From the NCBI RefSeq assembly GCF_004365875.1, contig NZ_SODF01000001.1, positions 1,612,001 through 1,676,000 of the forward strand: a stretch of DNA of 64,000 nucleotides. The letters run 5' to 3'. The first letter of the stretch is position 1; the number at the start of each line of letters is the position of its first letter. A program made the translations under genes and the position numbers. The notes under the pieces are model-generated. The model searched no databases. It had not been told where the DNA came from and was given only the letters and a program-made list of their open reading frames with translations. Shown here piece by piece: positions 53,114-62,907 of this stretch. The stretch is from Kribbella kalugense. GTDB lineage: Bacteria; Actinomycetota; Actinomycetes; Propionibacteriales; Kribbellaceae.

Positions 53114-54562
53114 ATGCCTGAATCCTTTGACGGGGCCGCCGCGTCGGCCGCGTACAACAACGCGCTGCAGGTGATCGCCGCGGTGGAGCCGACCATCGCC
53201 GGCGCGATCAAGGCCGAGCTGGCCGACCAGCGTTCCTCGCTGAAGCTGATCGCCAGCGAGAACTACGCCTCCCCCGCCACCTTGCTGACGATGGGCAACT
53301 GGCTCTCGGACAAGTACGCCGAGGGCACCATCGGCCACCGCTTCTACGCCGGCTGCCAGAACGTCGACACCGTCGAGCAGGCCGCCGCCGACCACGCGAT
53401 GGCGCTGTTCGACGCACCGCACGCCTACGTCCAGCCGCACTCCGGCATCGACGCCAACCTGGTCGCGTTCTGGGCGATCCTGGCCCAGCGGATCGAGTCC
53501 CCGGCGCTGGCCGAGGCGGGCGCGAAGCACGTCAACGACCTGACCGACGAGGACTGGACCAAGCTCCGCAAGGCGCTCGGCGACCAGAAGATGCTCGGCA
53601 TGTCACTGGACGCCGGCGGTCACCTGACCCATGGTTTCCGGCCGAACATCTCCGGCAAGATGTTCAACCAGCACTCGTACGGCACCGACGCCGAGACGGG
53701 TCTGCTCGACTACGACGAGGTCGCGCGCAAGGCCCGCGAGTTCAAGCCGCTGATCCTGATCGCCGGCTACTCGGCGTACCCGCGAAAGGTGAACTTCGCC
53801 AAGATGCGGGAGATCGCCGACGAGGTCGGCGCGACGCTGATGGTCGACATGGCGCACTTCGCCGGCCTGGTCGCGGGCAAGGTCTTCACCGGCGACTTCG
53901 ACCCGGTGCCGTTCGCGCATGTGACCACGACGACCACGCACAAGTCGCTCCGCGGCCCGCGCGGCGGCATGGTGCTGTGCCAGCCCGAGTACGCCGACGC
54001 CGTCGACCGCGGTTGCCCGATGGTGCTTGGTGGTCCGCTCAGCCAGACGATGGCGGCGAAGGCGGTCGCGCTCGCCGAGGCCCGGCAGCCTTCGTTCCAG
54101 GTTTACGCGCAGGCGGTCGCGGACAACGCGGTCGCGCTGGCCGAGGGTCTGATGAAGCGCGGCGTGAAGCTGGTGACGGACGGCACCGAGAACCACCTCG
54201 CCCTGCTCGACGTCTCGTCGTACGGCATCACCGGCCGGCAGGCCGAGTCGGCCCTGCTCGACGCGGGCATCGTCACCAACCGGAACGCCGTACCGCGCGA
54301 CCCGAACGGCGCCTGGTACACCTCGGGCGTTCGGATCGGTACGCCGGCGTTGACGACGCGCGGGTTCGGCGCGGACGAGTTCGACCGGGTCGCCGAGCTG
54401 ATGGTGGACGTGCTGTCCTCGACCACCCCCACGAACACGTCCGCGGGTGCTCCGTCCAAGGCGAAGTACGTGCTGGCCGACGGCGTCGCCGACAAGACCA
54501 AGGCTGCTTCGGCGGAGCTGCTCGACAAGTACCCGCTCTACCCGGGCCTCGTGCTCAACTGA
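53114..54562 (+). CDS. glyA: Serine hydroxymethyltransferase
   Basis: 482 residues. [38 protein letters not shown] and the PLP Lys in [14 protein letters not shown]. It converts serine and THF to glycine and 5,10-methylene-THF. Longer than E. coli GlyA (417), with an insertion near [20 protein letters not shown] and a C-terminal extension, as in other actinobacterial long forms. AGGAGAG precedes the ATG. Confidence 0.93.
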   Translation: MPESFDGAAASAAYNNALQVIAAVEPTIAGAIKAELADQRSSLKLIASENYASPATLLTMGNWLSDKYAEGTIGHRFYAGCQNVDTVEQAAADHAMALFDAPHAYVQPHSGIDANLVAFWAILAQRIESPALAEAGAKHVNDLTDEDWTKLRKALGDQKMLGMSLDAGGHLTHGFRPNISGKMFNQHSYGTDAETGLLDYDEVARKAREFKPLILIAGYSAYPRKVNFAKMREIADEVGATLMVDMAHFAGLVAGKVFTGDFDPVPFAHVTTTTTHKSLRGPRGGMVLCQPEYADAVDRGCPMVLGGPLSQTMAAKAVALAEARQPSFQVYAQAVADNAVALAEGLMKRGVKLVTDGTENHLALLDVSSYGITGRQAESALLDAGIVTNRNAVPRDPNGAWYTSGVRIGTPALTTRGFGADEFDRVAELMVDVLSSTTPTNTSAGAPSKAKYVLADGVADKTKAASAELLDKYPLYPGLVLN

Positions 54563-56099
54563 CGACTGGCTGCCCGCTCTCAGATTCTTGAGGGCGGGCA
54601 GCTTTCTTTGGCATCAGAACGGCCGCGAGCACGGCACCGGCAACTGCGATCCCGCCGGAGACCCACATGGTGGTGTTGAGGCTGGTCATGAAGGCGTCGC
54701 GAACGCTGCTGAGTAGGTCGGCCGAGCCGGCCTTTGCCGCGACTGCGAGCCCGCCGCCGAGACTCTTCTCGACTGCGTCGGCCGCCTGCGCCGGCAAGCC
54801 GGTCGTGTCGACGTTGTTGCGGTAGACCGAGTTCAGCACGGTCCCGAGTACGGCGACCCCGACCGTCCCACCGACCTGACGGAACGCCTGCAGCAGACCG
54901 GATCCCGTCCCTGCCCGCTCGGGATCGAGCACGCCGAGCGCAGCGTTCATTGCCTGCGGCATCGAGCACCCGAGGCCGAACCCGACCACCACGAACCAGA
55001 TCGCCGTATAGCCGTACCCGGTCGCGAGATTCGTGAAGGCCCCGAGCACGAACCCGGCCGCCATCACCACGAACCCGATCATCACCACCAGCCGGGTGCC
55101 GATGCGAGCCTCCACCGGCTCAGCCAGCTTCGCGCCGACCGTCATCCCACCGATGAACGGCAGCAACTTGAGCCCGGTGTGCAGCGCGTCCGATCCGTTG
55201 ATGCCCTGGAAGTACTGCGGCATCGTGAACAGCAACCCGAAGATCGCGAACACGGAGACCGTCAGCAGCACCGCGCCACCCGAGAACGCTCTCTCGTGGA
55301 ACAGCCGGAGCTCGATCAACGGCCGCGGATTCCGCCGCTGCCACCACAAGAATCCAGCGATCAGTACGATGGCCAGCCCGAGGAACGCGACCGTCACGCC
55401 AGCCGTCCACGACGACTCCCCCGCCCGGGTCACGCCGTACACAAGGGCTGCCAGCCCCGCACTCGACAGCACGATGCCGAGCCAGTCGATCGCCGGCCGG
55501 ACGGAACTCCGACTTTCCGGAACCAGCAGCATGACCGCGACGGCCGCGATGAACGCGATCGGGACGTTCATCAGGAAGATCCACTGCCAGCCGGCGTGGT
55601 CGAGCAGCAGTCCGCCGACGATCGGGCCGAGCGGCATACCGATGCTGTTGGCAACGACGAAGAAGCCGATCGCCTTCTTCCGCTCCACCTCGGTCGAGAA
55701 CAGCACGGTGATCAGCGAGAGCGCCACCGGAACGATCATCGCCGCGCCGATGCCGAGGAACGCGCGCGACGTGATCAGCGCCGCGGCCGAGTCCGACAAC
55801 GCGCAGGCGAGCGACGCGAGTCCGAACAGCGACAGCGCAACCGCGATGATCTTGCGCCGCCCGTACCGGTCGCCGAGCAAACCGGCCGGCAGCAGCAGTG
55901 CGGCGAGGACCAGGTTGTAGCTGTTCGCCATCCACTGCAGCTGACTCGTCGAGGCGTCGAGGTCCCTCGCGAGCGTCGGCAGCGCGACGTTGAGCACGGT
56001 GGTGTCCAGGCCGAGCACGAGTACGGCGAGACAGAGTGCGATGAGTACGCCGAAGCGGCGGGCGCCGGTGAGCGTCGGCGTATCGGTGGTCGTGGTCAT
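54555..56099 (-). CDS. MFS drug transporter, DHA2 (14-TM) family
   Basis: 514 residues with 14 TM helices. Motif [21 protein letters not shown] and motif [13 protein letters not shown] are clear; [19 protein letters not shown] is the DHA2 start. Proton-driven efflux of drugs or cations is expected. Divergent from a GbsR-type regulator. Its 3' end overlaps glyA by 8 nt and contains the glyA terminator. Confidence 0.88.
   Translation of the reverse strand: MTTTTDTPTLTGARRFGVLIALCLAVLVLGLDTTVLNVALPTLARDLDASTSQLQWMANSYNLVLAALLLPAGLLGDRYGRRKIIAVALSLFGLASLACALSDSAAALITSRAFLGIGAAMIVPVALSLITVLFSTEVERKKAIGFFVVANSIGMPLGPIVGGLLLDHAGWQWIFLMNVPIAFIAAVAVMLLVPESRSSVRPAIDWLGIVLSSAGLAALVYGVTRAGESSWTAGVTVAFLGLAIVLIAGFLWWQRRNPRPLIELRLFHERAFSGGAVLLTVSVFAIFGLLFTMPQYFQGINGSDALHTGLKLLPFIGGMTVGAKLAEPVEARIGTRLVVMIGFVVMAAGFVLGAFTNLATGYGYTAIWFVVVGFGLGCSMPQAMNAALGVLDPERAGTGSGLLQAFRQVGGTVGVAVLGTVLNSVYRNNVDTTGLPAQAADAVEKSLGGGLAVAAKAGSADLLSSVRDAFMTSLNTTMWVSGGIAVAGAVLAAVLMPKKAARPQESESGQPVVS
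54570..54609 (+). terminator. Intrinsic terminator of glyA
   Basis: 13-bp stem from CTGCCCGC-TCTCA to TGAG-GGCGGGCAG (one G-T pair), loop GATTCT, followed by CTTTCTTT. It lies inside the last codons of the convergent MFS gene. Confidence 0.85.
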
Positions 56100-56161
56100 G
56101 AATTCAAGTTATCAGAACTTTGTGATAGTTGCGATAGATTCAATTATTGTAAGCTTCAACC
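56100..56161. promoter_or_regulatory. AT-rich divergent promoter of MFS and GbsR genes
   Basis: 62 bp, far more AT-rich than its surroundings, with related short motifs TTATCAGAAC, TTGTGATAG, GCGATAGATT and TTATTGTAAG. It is a likely binding region for the adjacent GbsR/MarR protein; the exact site is not resolved. Confidence 0.4.
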
Positions 56162-56632
56162 ATGGCGGAGGAACCGAGCCCGGAGGCCGTGAGCCAGTTC
56201 GTCGAGCGGTTCGCGGGCGTGCTGGCGAACAGCGGCGTACCGACGATGTCGGCGCGGGTGATGGGCGCGATGCTGGTCAGCCCGACCGGCACGATGACGG
56301 CGAACGAGCTGGCCGAGTCCTTGCAGATCAGTCAGCCGGCGGTGTCGGGCGCCGTACGCCAGTTGCTGCAGGTGTCGTTCATCTCTCGCGAGCGGTTGCC
56401 CGGGTCGCGCAAGGACCACTACCGGATCCGCGAGGACGTCTTCGCCGCGATCCTCGAGCGCCGCAACCTCGCGCTGAGCGAATGGGAGTCGACCAGCCGC
56501 TCCGGCGCCAACCTCTTCCCCGACGACTCCCCCGTCGCCCGCCGCCTGACCGAGGCCGCCGACTTCTTCGCGTTCATCCACAACGACATGGACAACATGA
56601 TCAAGAACTGGCGCTCGGAGCACCCTGGGTGA
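56162..56632 (+). CDS. GbsR/MarR family transcriptional regulator
   Basis: 156 residues, winged helix: GTMTANELAESLQISQPAVS, GAVRQLLQVSFISRERLPGS and RKDHYRIREDVF. GbsR-type proteins often repress an adjacent exporter, here the divergent DHA2 transporter. Its TGA overlaps the GTG of the next gene by 4 nt. Confidence 0.83.
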   Translation: MAEEPSPEAVSQFVERFAGVLANSGVPTMSARVMGAMLVSPTGTMTANELAESLQISQPAVSGAVRQLLQVSFISRERLPGSRKDHYRIREDVFAAILERRNLALSEWESTSRSGANLFPDDSPVARRLTEAADFFAFIHNDMDNMIKNWRSEHPG

Positions 56633-57783
56633 ACCGCCGGGAGGCAAAGCGGCTCGTCGGTACGGCGTGGTTGGACAGCGACTACCGAACTCAGTGGGAG
56701 ACGCGCATCATGCGCCGGCGCGTCCCGCTCTACCGCCTGGGGATCGGCGCACTCCGCGCTCTCAACCGGCTGACCGGTGGGCCGAACCGGCCCTCGCTGA
56801 AGGTCACCCAATGGAATCGGGTCGGGCCGAACGGCGAGACCTTCGTGATGCACAAGCTCGAGACCATGACCGGGGAGACCTCTCATCCGGTCACCTCGCG
56901 AGCCGAGCTGCGGGCGCGGACCTCGTTCGCGGCGCGGCTAGCCAGGGCGATCTCGGCGGACGAGTGGCCGCAGATCATGGCGGAGTACGAACGACGCAAG
57001 CAGGGCGAGCCTCCGCAGTTCCGCTATATCGGTCATCGGCCGCTGAACGCGGAGTCGCATGCGTTGATGGACGAGGCCTGGGTGCGGGGCGAGCTGCCGA
57101 CGGACACCCACCGGGCCTGGAACGTCCTGAAGTTCGAGGACGAAGGCGCGATCTACAGCGACTTCTTCGCCAATGGCGGCGCACGCGGTTATCCCGGCGG
57201 CGAGACCAATGCCGGCTTCCGGCTGGGACGAATCATGTTCGACGTCAGCTGGCGGGAGAAGGCCTCACTGAGCGGTGAGCGCCATACCCTCCGCCGCACC
57301 CGAATCCTGCGCGCGAAGGAGCTGGTCAAGTTCGTCCGCACGGAGCTGAAGGAGGCGATCCGTCCGCCGGCCCCGCCCGCCACGCACACCACCGCCGTAC
57401 GTCGGGATGTCTACACCCAGCCTGTCGTCGCCGCGATCTCCGACTTCGTCAAGCCGGAGCCGCTGCGCTCCCCGACCGTTCGAGGTGAAACCACCCCGAA
57501 CCGCAAGCAGGCATCGGCCATCGACGTCGCCAGCACGGTGCAGAAGGCGCTGCCGCCGCCGATCAACGGCCGGCCGGCCGCGGTCAACGGACAAGCTGGA
57601 GCGGCCAACGGACAAGCTGGAACGCTCAGTGGACCGGGGGCAGCGGGAGCTCGATCAGCAACTGGCGAGCAACCGCCAGCGCAACCTCGTCCGAACCATG
57701 CGGCGCAACAACCTGCACACCCACCGGCAGCCCGTCCGCCAACCCCGCCGGGACACTCACCGCGGGATGCCCAGTCACGTTGA
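56629..57783 (+). CDS. Protein of unknown function, basic, with low-complexity tail
   Basis: 384 residues from a GTG coupled to the GbsR stop. The first 250 residues look folded and basic ([26 protein letters not shown]-like [40 protein letters not shown]). The tail is Pro/Ala/Gln-rich with [14 protein letters not shown] repeats. The last 158 nt overlap the convergent amidase gene, an unusual length; the tail is antisense to real amidase codons. No family recognised. Confidence 0.6.
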   Translation: MNRREAKRLVGTAWLDSDYRTQWETRIMRRRVPLYRLGIGALRALNRLTGGPNRPSLKVTQWNRVGPNGETFVMHKLETMTGETSHPVTSRAELRARTSFAARLARAISADEWPQIMAEYERRKQGEPPQFRYIGHRPLNAESHALMDEAWVRGELPTDTHRAWNVLKFEDEGAIYSDFFANGGARGYPGGETNAGFRLGRIMFDVSWREKASLSGERHTLRRTRILRAKELVKFVRTELKEAIRPPAPPATHTTAVRRDVYTQPVVAAISDFVKPEPLRSPTVRGETTPNRKQASAIDVASTVQKALPPPINGRPAAVNGQAGAANGQAGTLSGPGAAGARSATGEQPPAQPRPNHAAQQPAHPPAARPPTPPGHSPRDAQSR

Positions 57784-58810
57784 ACACCCAGCAGGGATCG
57801 CCGGTAACGATGGTCTCCTCGCGCTGATCGTAGCCATGGGCAACAGTCAACGTAGTCGGCGTGACCAGCGCATCGACCTCAGCGAACAGATCAGCCAGCG
57901 CGGTGTCGTTGTAGTCCCGCACCTCCCGCGCCCTCCGCGCCGCCGCTTCCTCGACCCCACGCCCGTTGTCCAGATCGGACAACACTCCCCACGCCTCGTC
58001 GGTCGGCGCCAACTCCAACGGCACGTCAACCACGTCCACCCCGACCGCCGCCAGCCGCTCCCGCACCACGCGATCGACCGCCACCTCCGCCGGACAAACC
58101 CCCAGCGTCGACCGATAAGCAATCCTCCACGGACCGTGTAGGTGCTCAAAGGAGGGCCGCCATGGTGGGAGGGCGGTCGGGTCCAGGCGATGTGGGCCAC
58201 TGGCGATGCTCGTCGCGAGGATCACGTCGTCGAGATCCGCGCCGATCACCCCGGCTGTCGTCAGACCGCCGAGCCCGCGTCCACCCGGCCGCGGGATCCG
58301 GCCGTACGTGCCCTTGAATCCCACGATCCCGCAGAACGACGCCGGGATCCGCAACGACCCACCACTGTCCCCACCGGTTGCCAGCGGTACGACGCCGGCC
58401 GCAACAGCTGCTGCTCCGCCCGCCGTCGACCCTCCCGGGGACCGCGACAGATCCCAAGGATTGCGGGTGTAGTCGGTACCGTTCCACCCGAAAGTCAGAG
58501 AGTGGGCACCCGGCCGAGCCCGCGTCGACCACCCGATCGGAACTGCACCCGCAGCAACCAGCCGAGCGATGAGCGGCGCGTCCGGCGGTGTCCGCGACTT
58601 GATCAGGAACGGTACGCCGGCCAACAGCCCGGCCGTCTGCACCCGCTCCGCCGCAGCCAGCGCCCCGGCCGCGTCCAATTCCTCAAGAAAGTGCAGCACC
58701 GGATCAAGCCGCTCCGCTGCCGCGATCGCCGCCGCGACGACGTCAACCGCGCTCACGGTCCCCGACCGAACAGCCGCCGCGATACCGCGCGCAGTGCGGC
58801 GGCTAGTCAT
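57626..58810 (-). CDS. Amidase signature family protein
   Basis: 394 residues, short for the family (450-500). The core is [20 protein letters not shown] with [20 protein letters not shown] and [12 protein letters not shown], giving the cis-Ser and nucleophile Ser; the catalytic Lys is in [13 protein letters not shown], where most members have KD. It likely hydrolyses an amide; substrate unknown. ATG overlaps the end of an 18-codon ORF remnant. Confidence 0.83.
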   Translation of the reverse strand: MTSRRTARGIAAAVRSGTVSAVDVVAAAIAAAERLDPVLHFLEELDAAGALAAAERVQTAGLLAGVPFLIKSRTPPDAPLIARLVAAGAVPIGWSTRARPGAHSLTFGWNGTDYTRNPWDLSRSPGGSTAGGAAAVAAGVVPLATGGDSGGSLRIPASFCGIVGFKGTYGRIPRPGGRGLGGLTTAGVIGADLDDVILATSIASGPHRLDPTALPPWRPSFEHLHGPWRIAYRSTLGVCPAEVAVDRVVRERLAAVGVDVVDVPLELAPTDEAWGVLSDLDNGRGVEEAAARRAREVRDYNDTALADLFAEVDALVTPTTLTVAHGYDQREETIVTGDPCWVFNVTGHPAVSVPAGLADGLPVGVQVVAPHGSDEVALAVARQLLIELPLPPVH

Positions 58811-58864
58811 TCGGCGAGGAGGGCGTAGGCGACGGAGAGTTCGCGGTCCAACACCGGCGTGAGT

Positions 58865-60649
58865 TTACGTCAGCGCATAGACCGTGATCGCTGCGAAGTC
58901 GTCGGCCGGTTCGGCCGTCTGCCAGGACCGTACGTCGTCCACATACCGCGAGTCGTGACCGGTGTACTGCGCATACGAATCGGACGCATCCGCCGGGCAA
59001 TGGGTCATCCCGTCCAGGTAGCCGTCGAGCCCGTCCGTGAACAGGTCGGCGGAATTGGGACCGTTGACCACAGCACCGGTGAGCTGACGTCCGGTGATGT
59101 TCGCGATCTGATGGTGCGGGCATCGCTCGAAGTTCTGCCCCACCCCGATCATGAACGAGACGCCCCAGGCATTCGCCCCGAACGCCCAGTCCAGCTGCTG
59201 CTGCCCGAAGTCGTCGTACCGATGGTCGCCCGTCGCCCGCGCATACAGACGAGCAGTCGTAGCCAGCCCAAAGGTGTGCGGTACGGCGTCGAACTCGGCG
59301 TACTGCGCTCCCGCCCGGAACGGATCCGCCGCCGACCGCGCAGCCCCGATCTCCAACTGGGCTTGCAGATCCCCGGCCAAGGCACGCACCAACGGTCGGT
59401 CCGTCCGCGCAGCCTTGATCAGATCCGCATGCGCCAACGCGCTCACGTCGTACAGGTTCAGCGTGTCCCCGCCGGCCTCATGCTGGATGTACTGCGAAGC
59501 CCAGTAGCCGGCCTGCTTCAACCAGGCCCCGGCCCGCGGATCACCGAGCCGGCGAGCGGCCAACGCCAACTCAGTGGCGCCCAGCTCGAGATCGTCGCGC
59601 CATGCAGTCTCCGGATAGAACGCGAACGGCAGCGACGTCACCAACTGCCCGACGTTCTTGGTCTGAGCCTGCGCGTAGATCTGCGCGGCCGTCGCGAGAT
59701 GCCGGCGTGCGTCCGCACGGTTCGGCTCGACCTGCGCGGCCAGCGCGAACGCCGCTGCCGTACGCCCAGCCAGGTTGGGACTAATCGGCTTGCCCGGCGC
59801 GGCAGCCCGGAACACGGGCCGGTTGCGCAGGAATCGCTCGGACGGATCGGTCAGGTGGTCGTCGACGCCCGGTAGCCGCCAGATGTCATGGTCGCCGATG
59901 TACGTCTCGGTGTCGTTGCCGGCCCCGACGCCGACCTGGATGTAGAGCGTCCGGGTCCGCTGGTCCCACATCTTGTCGAGCCAGTCCAGCCCGTGCCGCG
60001 CCTCCGCGAGCACCTTGCCGTCCGGCTTGTCCCGAACCGATGCCCACAGCAACGATTCCGAGTACGCCGCGATATGCGTGAACTTCAAGTAGTCGCCGGC
60101 GTCGTACCACCCGCCGGTGACGTCGACGGGTCCACCGACCCGCTGAAGTTCACCCACGGTCTGGTCGCTGTCCGGATCCACAAACGTCGGGGTCTCGTAG
60201 ACCAGCGCTTTCGAGTCATTGCGGTGAGCCGTGTCCCGCTGCGCCGTAAAGAACTGCACGGCCTTGTCCTTGGCGCTCGTCAGCAGCCGGTCCGACGAAG
60301 CCCGGACCTCAAAGGCAGCCGATGCCACGCCAGGCACCTGCAGACGGTAGGACCCCGGCACCTTCAGCGCAGACAGATCCAGCTGATAGACGTGCGGGTA
60401 CGTCGCATTCCACTCCCCCACGTCCTTGCCGACCCGGCCGCTGAGCACCCGCCGCCCGTACCGGTCCACGACCTGGAAACGAGTCGCCACCGAACGACTC
60501 AGAACGTACGCCGCCTTGCTGTCGAAGGCGCCGTACCCGAGCTGGTTCACCCGCACAGCTCCAGCCTGTGCTGCCTCCGCCGTACTCACCGGCCCAACCA
60601 CCAAACCCAGCCCCACCACCAGGGCTCCGAACCGACGCCAGGACCTCAC
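58865..60649 (-). CDS. Secreted glycoside hydrolase family 9 (cellulase-type)
   Basis: 594 residues. Signal peptide 1-26 (VRSWRRFGALVVGLGLVVGP), an Ig-like CelD_N domain (30-115) and a GH9 (alpha/alpha)6 barrel. Catalytic features: GGWYDAGDYLKF with the Asp pair, RCPHHQ substrate loop and the proton donor Glu in SWQTAEPADDFAA. Acts on beta-1,4-glucan or related exo substrates outside the cell. GTG start with GGAGGGAG upstream; a perfect palindrome lies 25 bp upstream. Confidence 0.88.
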   Translation of the reverse strand: MRSWRRFGALVVGLGLVVGPVSTAEAAQAGAVRVNQLGYGAFDSKAAYVLSRSVATRFQVVDRYGRRVLSGRVGKDVGEWNATYPHVYQLDLSALKVPGSYRLQVPGVASAAFEVRASSDRLLTSAKDKAVQFFTAQRDTAHRNDSKALVYETPTFVDPDSDQTVGELQRVGGPVDVTGGWYDAGDYLKFTHIAAYSESLLWASVRDKPDGKVLAEARHGLDWLDKMWDQRTRTLYIQVGVGAGNDTETYIGDHDIWRLPGVDDHLTDPSERFLRNRPVFRAAAPGKPISPNLAGRTAAAFALAAQVEPNRADARRHLATAAQIYAQAQTKNVGQLVTSLPFAFYPETAWRDDLELGATELALAARRLGDPRAGAWLKQAGYWASQYIQHEAGGDTLNLYDVSALAHADLIKAARTDRPLVRALAGDLQAQLEIGAARSAADPFRAGAQYAEFDAVPHTFGLATTARLYARATGDHRYDDFGQQQLDWAFGANAWGVSFMIGVGQNFERCPHHQIANITGRQLTGAVVNGPNSADLFTDGLDGYLDGMTHCPADASDSYAQYTGHDSRYVDDVRSWQTAEPADDFAAITVYALT

Positions 60650-60673
60650 GATTGTCTCCCTCCGACCAATCGT

Positions 60674-60688
60674 TAGGAAAGTTTCCTA
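60674..60688. promoter_or_regulatory. Perfect 15-bp palindrome upstream of the GH9 gene
   Basis: TAGGAAAGTTTCCTA, centred 32 bp before the GTG. Its position and symmetry fit an operator for a sugar-responsive repressor, possibly of the ROK type; the regulator is not in the window. Confidence 0.55.
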
Positions 60689-60733
60689 TTGCTGATCGGG
60701 ACGGTAGCGCACGTCGTCGCCGGAGTACAGGTT

Positions 60734-61933
60734 TCAGCTGCGCAAGCGCGACGCCGACCACACCATCAACGCCGCGAAGACCGCACCGAGCAACGCACAG
60801 GCAGCCGGGACGCTGGTCAGCGAGATCAGCGCGCCGAAGCCGGCCATCGCGACCGGCATCAGGCCGTCGTCGGAGAGGCTGACAATGCTCGACGTACGCC
60901 CGAGGAAGGCGGGATCGATCGTCTGCTGGAACGCGCCGGACAGCAGGGCCGACGCGAGGCCGGCGGTGGCGCCGATCAGGCCCATCGCGACGAACACCGC
61001 CAACCGCGGAACCGAGCCGATCATCACGCAGCCGGCTGCCTGGATGATCAGCAGGAGCAACCCGGCCCGCGCCGGACGGCGCGGCTTCCATCGCATCGCC
61101 ACGATCGCTCCGGCCGCGGCGCAGATGCCCGAGCACGCCTGGAACCAGCCGAGGGCCGCCGGCCCCCAGCCATCGAGGTGGACCCGTTGCACCAGGCCGA
61201 CCGCCAGCACCGGACCGACACACAGATTGAGCCCGAAGAACGCGATCACCAGCGTGCGCGCGGCCTCGTCCCGGCGCAGGTACCCGAACCCGGCCGACAG
61301 GTCCCGCCGGATCGAATGCCCGCTCGCCGGCGGCTGCGGGAACCGTGGCCGGATCACGAACGCCAGGGCCAGCGCGATGACTCCGAACGAGACCGCATCC
61401 ACGACCATCACGGTCAAAAGCCCGCCGTGCGCGACGAGCAGACCACCCAGCGGCGCGCCGGCGAACACGGCCAGCCGGTTCGCCAACTGTCGTCCGGCCG
61501 CCAGCGCGACCAGGTCGTCGGCCTGCACCATCCGACGCGGGAGCGTGCCGGCCGCCGGGTTGTAGAGCGCGTCGACCGCCCCGAAGACCACCGCGACCGT
61601 CAGCAGCAGCGGGAGCGTCACCTGACCCGCGGCCACGACGAACGCCGCGACGGCGAGGACCACGATCCGCCCGAGGTTCGCCGCGATCATCGTGCGCCGG
61701 CCGTCCAAGCGATCGGCGAGCGCACCGCCGAACAGCAGGAACAATGCTCGCGGCAGCGCGCCGATTCCCATCACCAGGCCGGCCGCCGCGGGTGACGCGA
61801 CCTGTGCCGCGCTCCAGGCCAGACCGACGTACCACGCGACATCGCCGGCTTCGGAGACAGCGCCGGACAGGGTCCAGGCCTGGACCCGCCGATCCCGGCG
61901 CAACGGCGGCAGGACAGCGATCGACTCACTCAT
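60734..61933 (-). CDS. MFS transporter (12-TM, efflux type)
   Basis: 399 residues with about 12 TM helices: VSEAGDVAWYVGLAWSAAQV, GGALADRLDGRRTMIAANLG (motif A-like) and FGAVDALYNPAAGTLPRRMV, as in macrolide-efflux-type permeases. ATG overlaps the ArsR gene stop (ATGA), so it is probably the regulated target of that repressor. Confidence 0.85.
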   Translation of the reverse strand: MSESIAVLPPLRRDRRVQAWTLSGAVSEAGDVAWYVGLAWSAAQVASPAAAGLVMGIGALPRALFLLFGGALADRLDGRRTMIAANLGRIVVLAVAAFVVAAGQVTLPLLLTVAVVFGAVDALYNPAAGTLPRRMVQADDLVALAAGRQLANRLAVFAGAPLGGLLVAHGGLLTVMVVDAVSFGVIALALAFVIRPRFPQPPASGHSIRRDLSAGFGYLRRDEAARTLVIAFFGLNLCVGPVLAVGLVQRVHLDGWGPAALGWFQACSGICAAAGAIVAMRWKPRRPARAGLLLLIIQAAGCVMIGSVPRLAVFVAMGLIGATAGLASALLSGAFQQTIDPAFLGRTSSIVSLSDDGLMPVAMAGFGALISLTSVPAACALLGAVFAALMVWSASRLRS

Positions 61934-62496
61934 GGCCGGGCCGGTACGCCGTGGGCGAAGACGTAGACCGGTGTCGCCGAGGGCTCGGTCGACGGGCTCT
62001 CGTAGTACTCCTGGATCAACTCGCTCATGCGGCCGCCGAGCTCGGCCAGCCGCTCCGGCGTCAGTCGCAGCCAACTGTCGGTCGCGAAGGCGGCCCGCGA
62101 CCACTCCTCGCCGTACTCCGGGCGCTCGGTGAACCACTGCCGCACCTTGTCGACGTGGTGTGTGACGTTCCTCTCCTCGGCCACGGTGGCGACGAGCTCA
62201 TCGGCGGGCTCACCAGCCGCGTCGGCAACCGACCAGCTGTACGACTGGTGAGCACTGCGCCACCAGCGCTCGCGCCGGTTCTTCGCCAGCTCGGGCGCCT
62301 CCTCGATGACTCCGGCCGCTGCCAGCACCTTCAGGTGATGGCTGATGTTGCCGACGAGTTCGCCGGTCCGCTCGGCCAGTTGCGAGGCGGTGGCCGGACC
62401 GTCGACGCCGAGCAGGTCGATCAGCCGGCGACGCAGCGGGTGATGGATGGCGGCGATCACCGAGGAGGTGGCCGAACGCCGGTTCGCGGGTGCCAT
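61930..62496 (-). CDS. ArsR-type winged-helix regulator
   Basis: 188 residues. HTH at about 12-80 (HHPLRRRLIDLLGVDGPATA, GNISHHLKVLAAAGVIEEAP), then a longer helical C-terminal domain. No metal-binding Cys motif, so a non-metal ligand is likely. TAGGGT (62509-62504) lies 7 nt before the ATG and two palindromes cover the -35 region. Operon with the MFS gene. Confidence 0.85.
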   Translation of the reverse strand: MAPANRRSATSSVIAAIHHPLRRRLIDLLGVDGPATASQLAERTGELVGNISHHLKVLAAAGVIEEAPELAKNRRERWWRSAHQSYSWSVADAAGEPADELVATVAEERNVTHHVDKVRQWFTERPEYGEEWSRAAFATDSWLRLTPERLAELGGRMSELIQEYYESPSTEPSATPVYVFAHGVPARP

Positions 62497-62503
62497 GCGC
62501 CGT

Positions 62504-62544
62504 ACCCTAGCTTCCACAAGAGTTCTTGCACAAGAGCTCTTGTG
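62504..62544 (-). promoter_or_regulatory. ArsR-type promoter with two tandem palindromes
   Basis: CAAGAGTTCTTG (62517-62528) and the perfect CACAAGAGCTCTTGTG (62529-62544) lie 14 bp centre to centre. TTGTGC inside them (62533-62528) could be the -35, 18 nt from TAGGGT (62509-62504). Binding would block transcription of the regulator and transporter. Confidence 0.65.
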
Positions 62545-62668
62545 GGACACGATTCGAGCGCGAATCAATCTCCAGCAGACTGCTAGACATAGCCATATCG
62601 TGAGATCGGGTCTCAGGATTCAGGATTGACAGTTGCAAAGTCGGGCTCTGACGCTGACGCTTGTGGAC

Positions 62669-62761
62669 ATGCTCGCTGCCCGCTCCACCCACCTCGTAGG
62701 TCGCATTCATGTCGACCTCGGGCGGATGCGCAGCGCCATCTGTTGTCCTTCGATGTTCTGA
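62669..62761 (+). CDS. Cysteine leader peptide upstream of the sulfite reductase
   Basis: 30-codon ORF ending HVDLGRMRSAICCPSMF, with tandem TGT TGT (Cys) codons at 62741-62746. The HVDL-x-R-x2-SA-x-C pattern is the one of actinobacterial leader peptides before cysteine and sulfur-assimilation genes. TTGACA (62626-62631) may be the -35. About 146 nt of foldable GC-rich leader separate it from the reductase start. Cys-responsive attenuation is inferred. Confidence 0.65.
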   Translation: MLAARSTHLVGRIHVDLGRMRSAICCPSMF

Positions 62762-62907
62762 CAGCCACCCCGCCAGGGCCCACCGCGGCCCCCTGATCAT
62801 CCCCGATCACCGCTGGGTGCGCACCGCGCGGAACGCATCGAACCGACGACGCTTCGATCCCGCCGCATCCGGTGAGCACCTGTCACGAGGACAAGGACAC
62901 GCCCCCG

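Noticed and set aside
58803..58863. Short coding remnant [17 protein letters not shown] just before the amidase
   Set aside because: It reads protein-like and its stop overlaps the amidase ATG, but there is no ribosome site and an upstream in-frame stop follows at once; too short to call.
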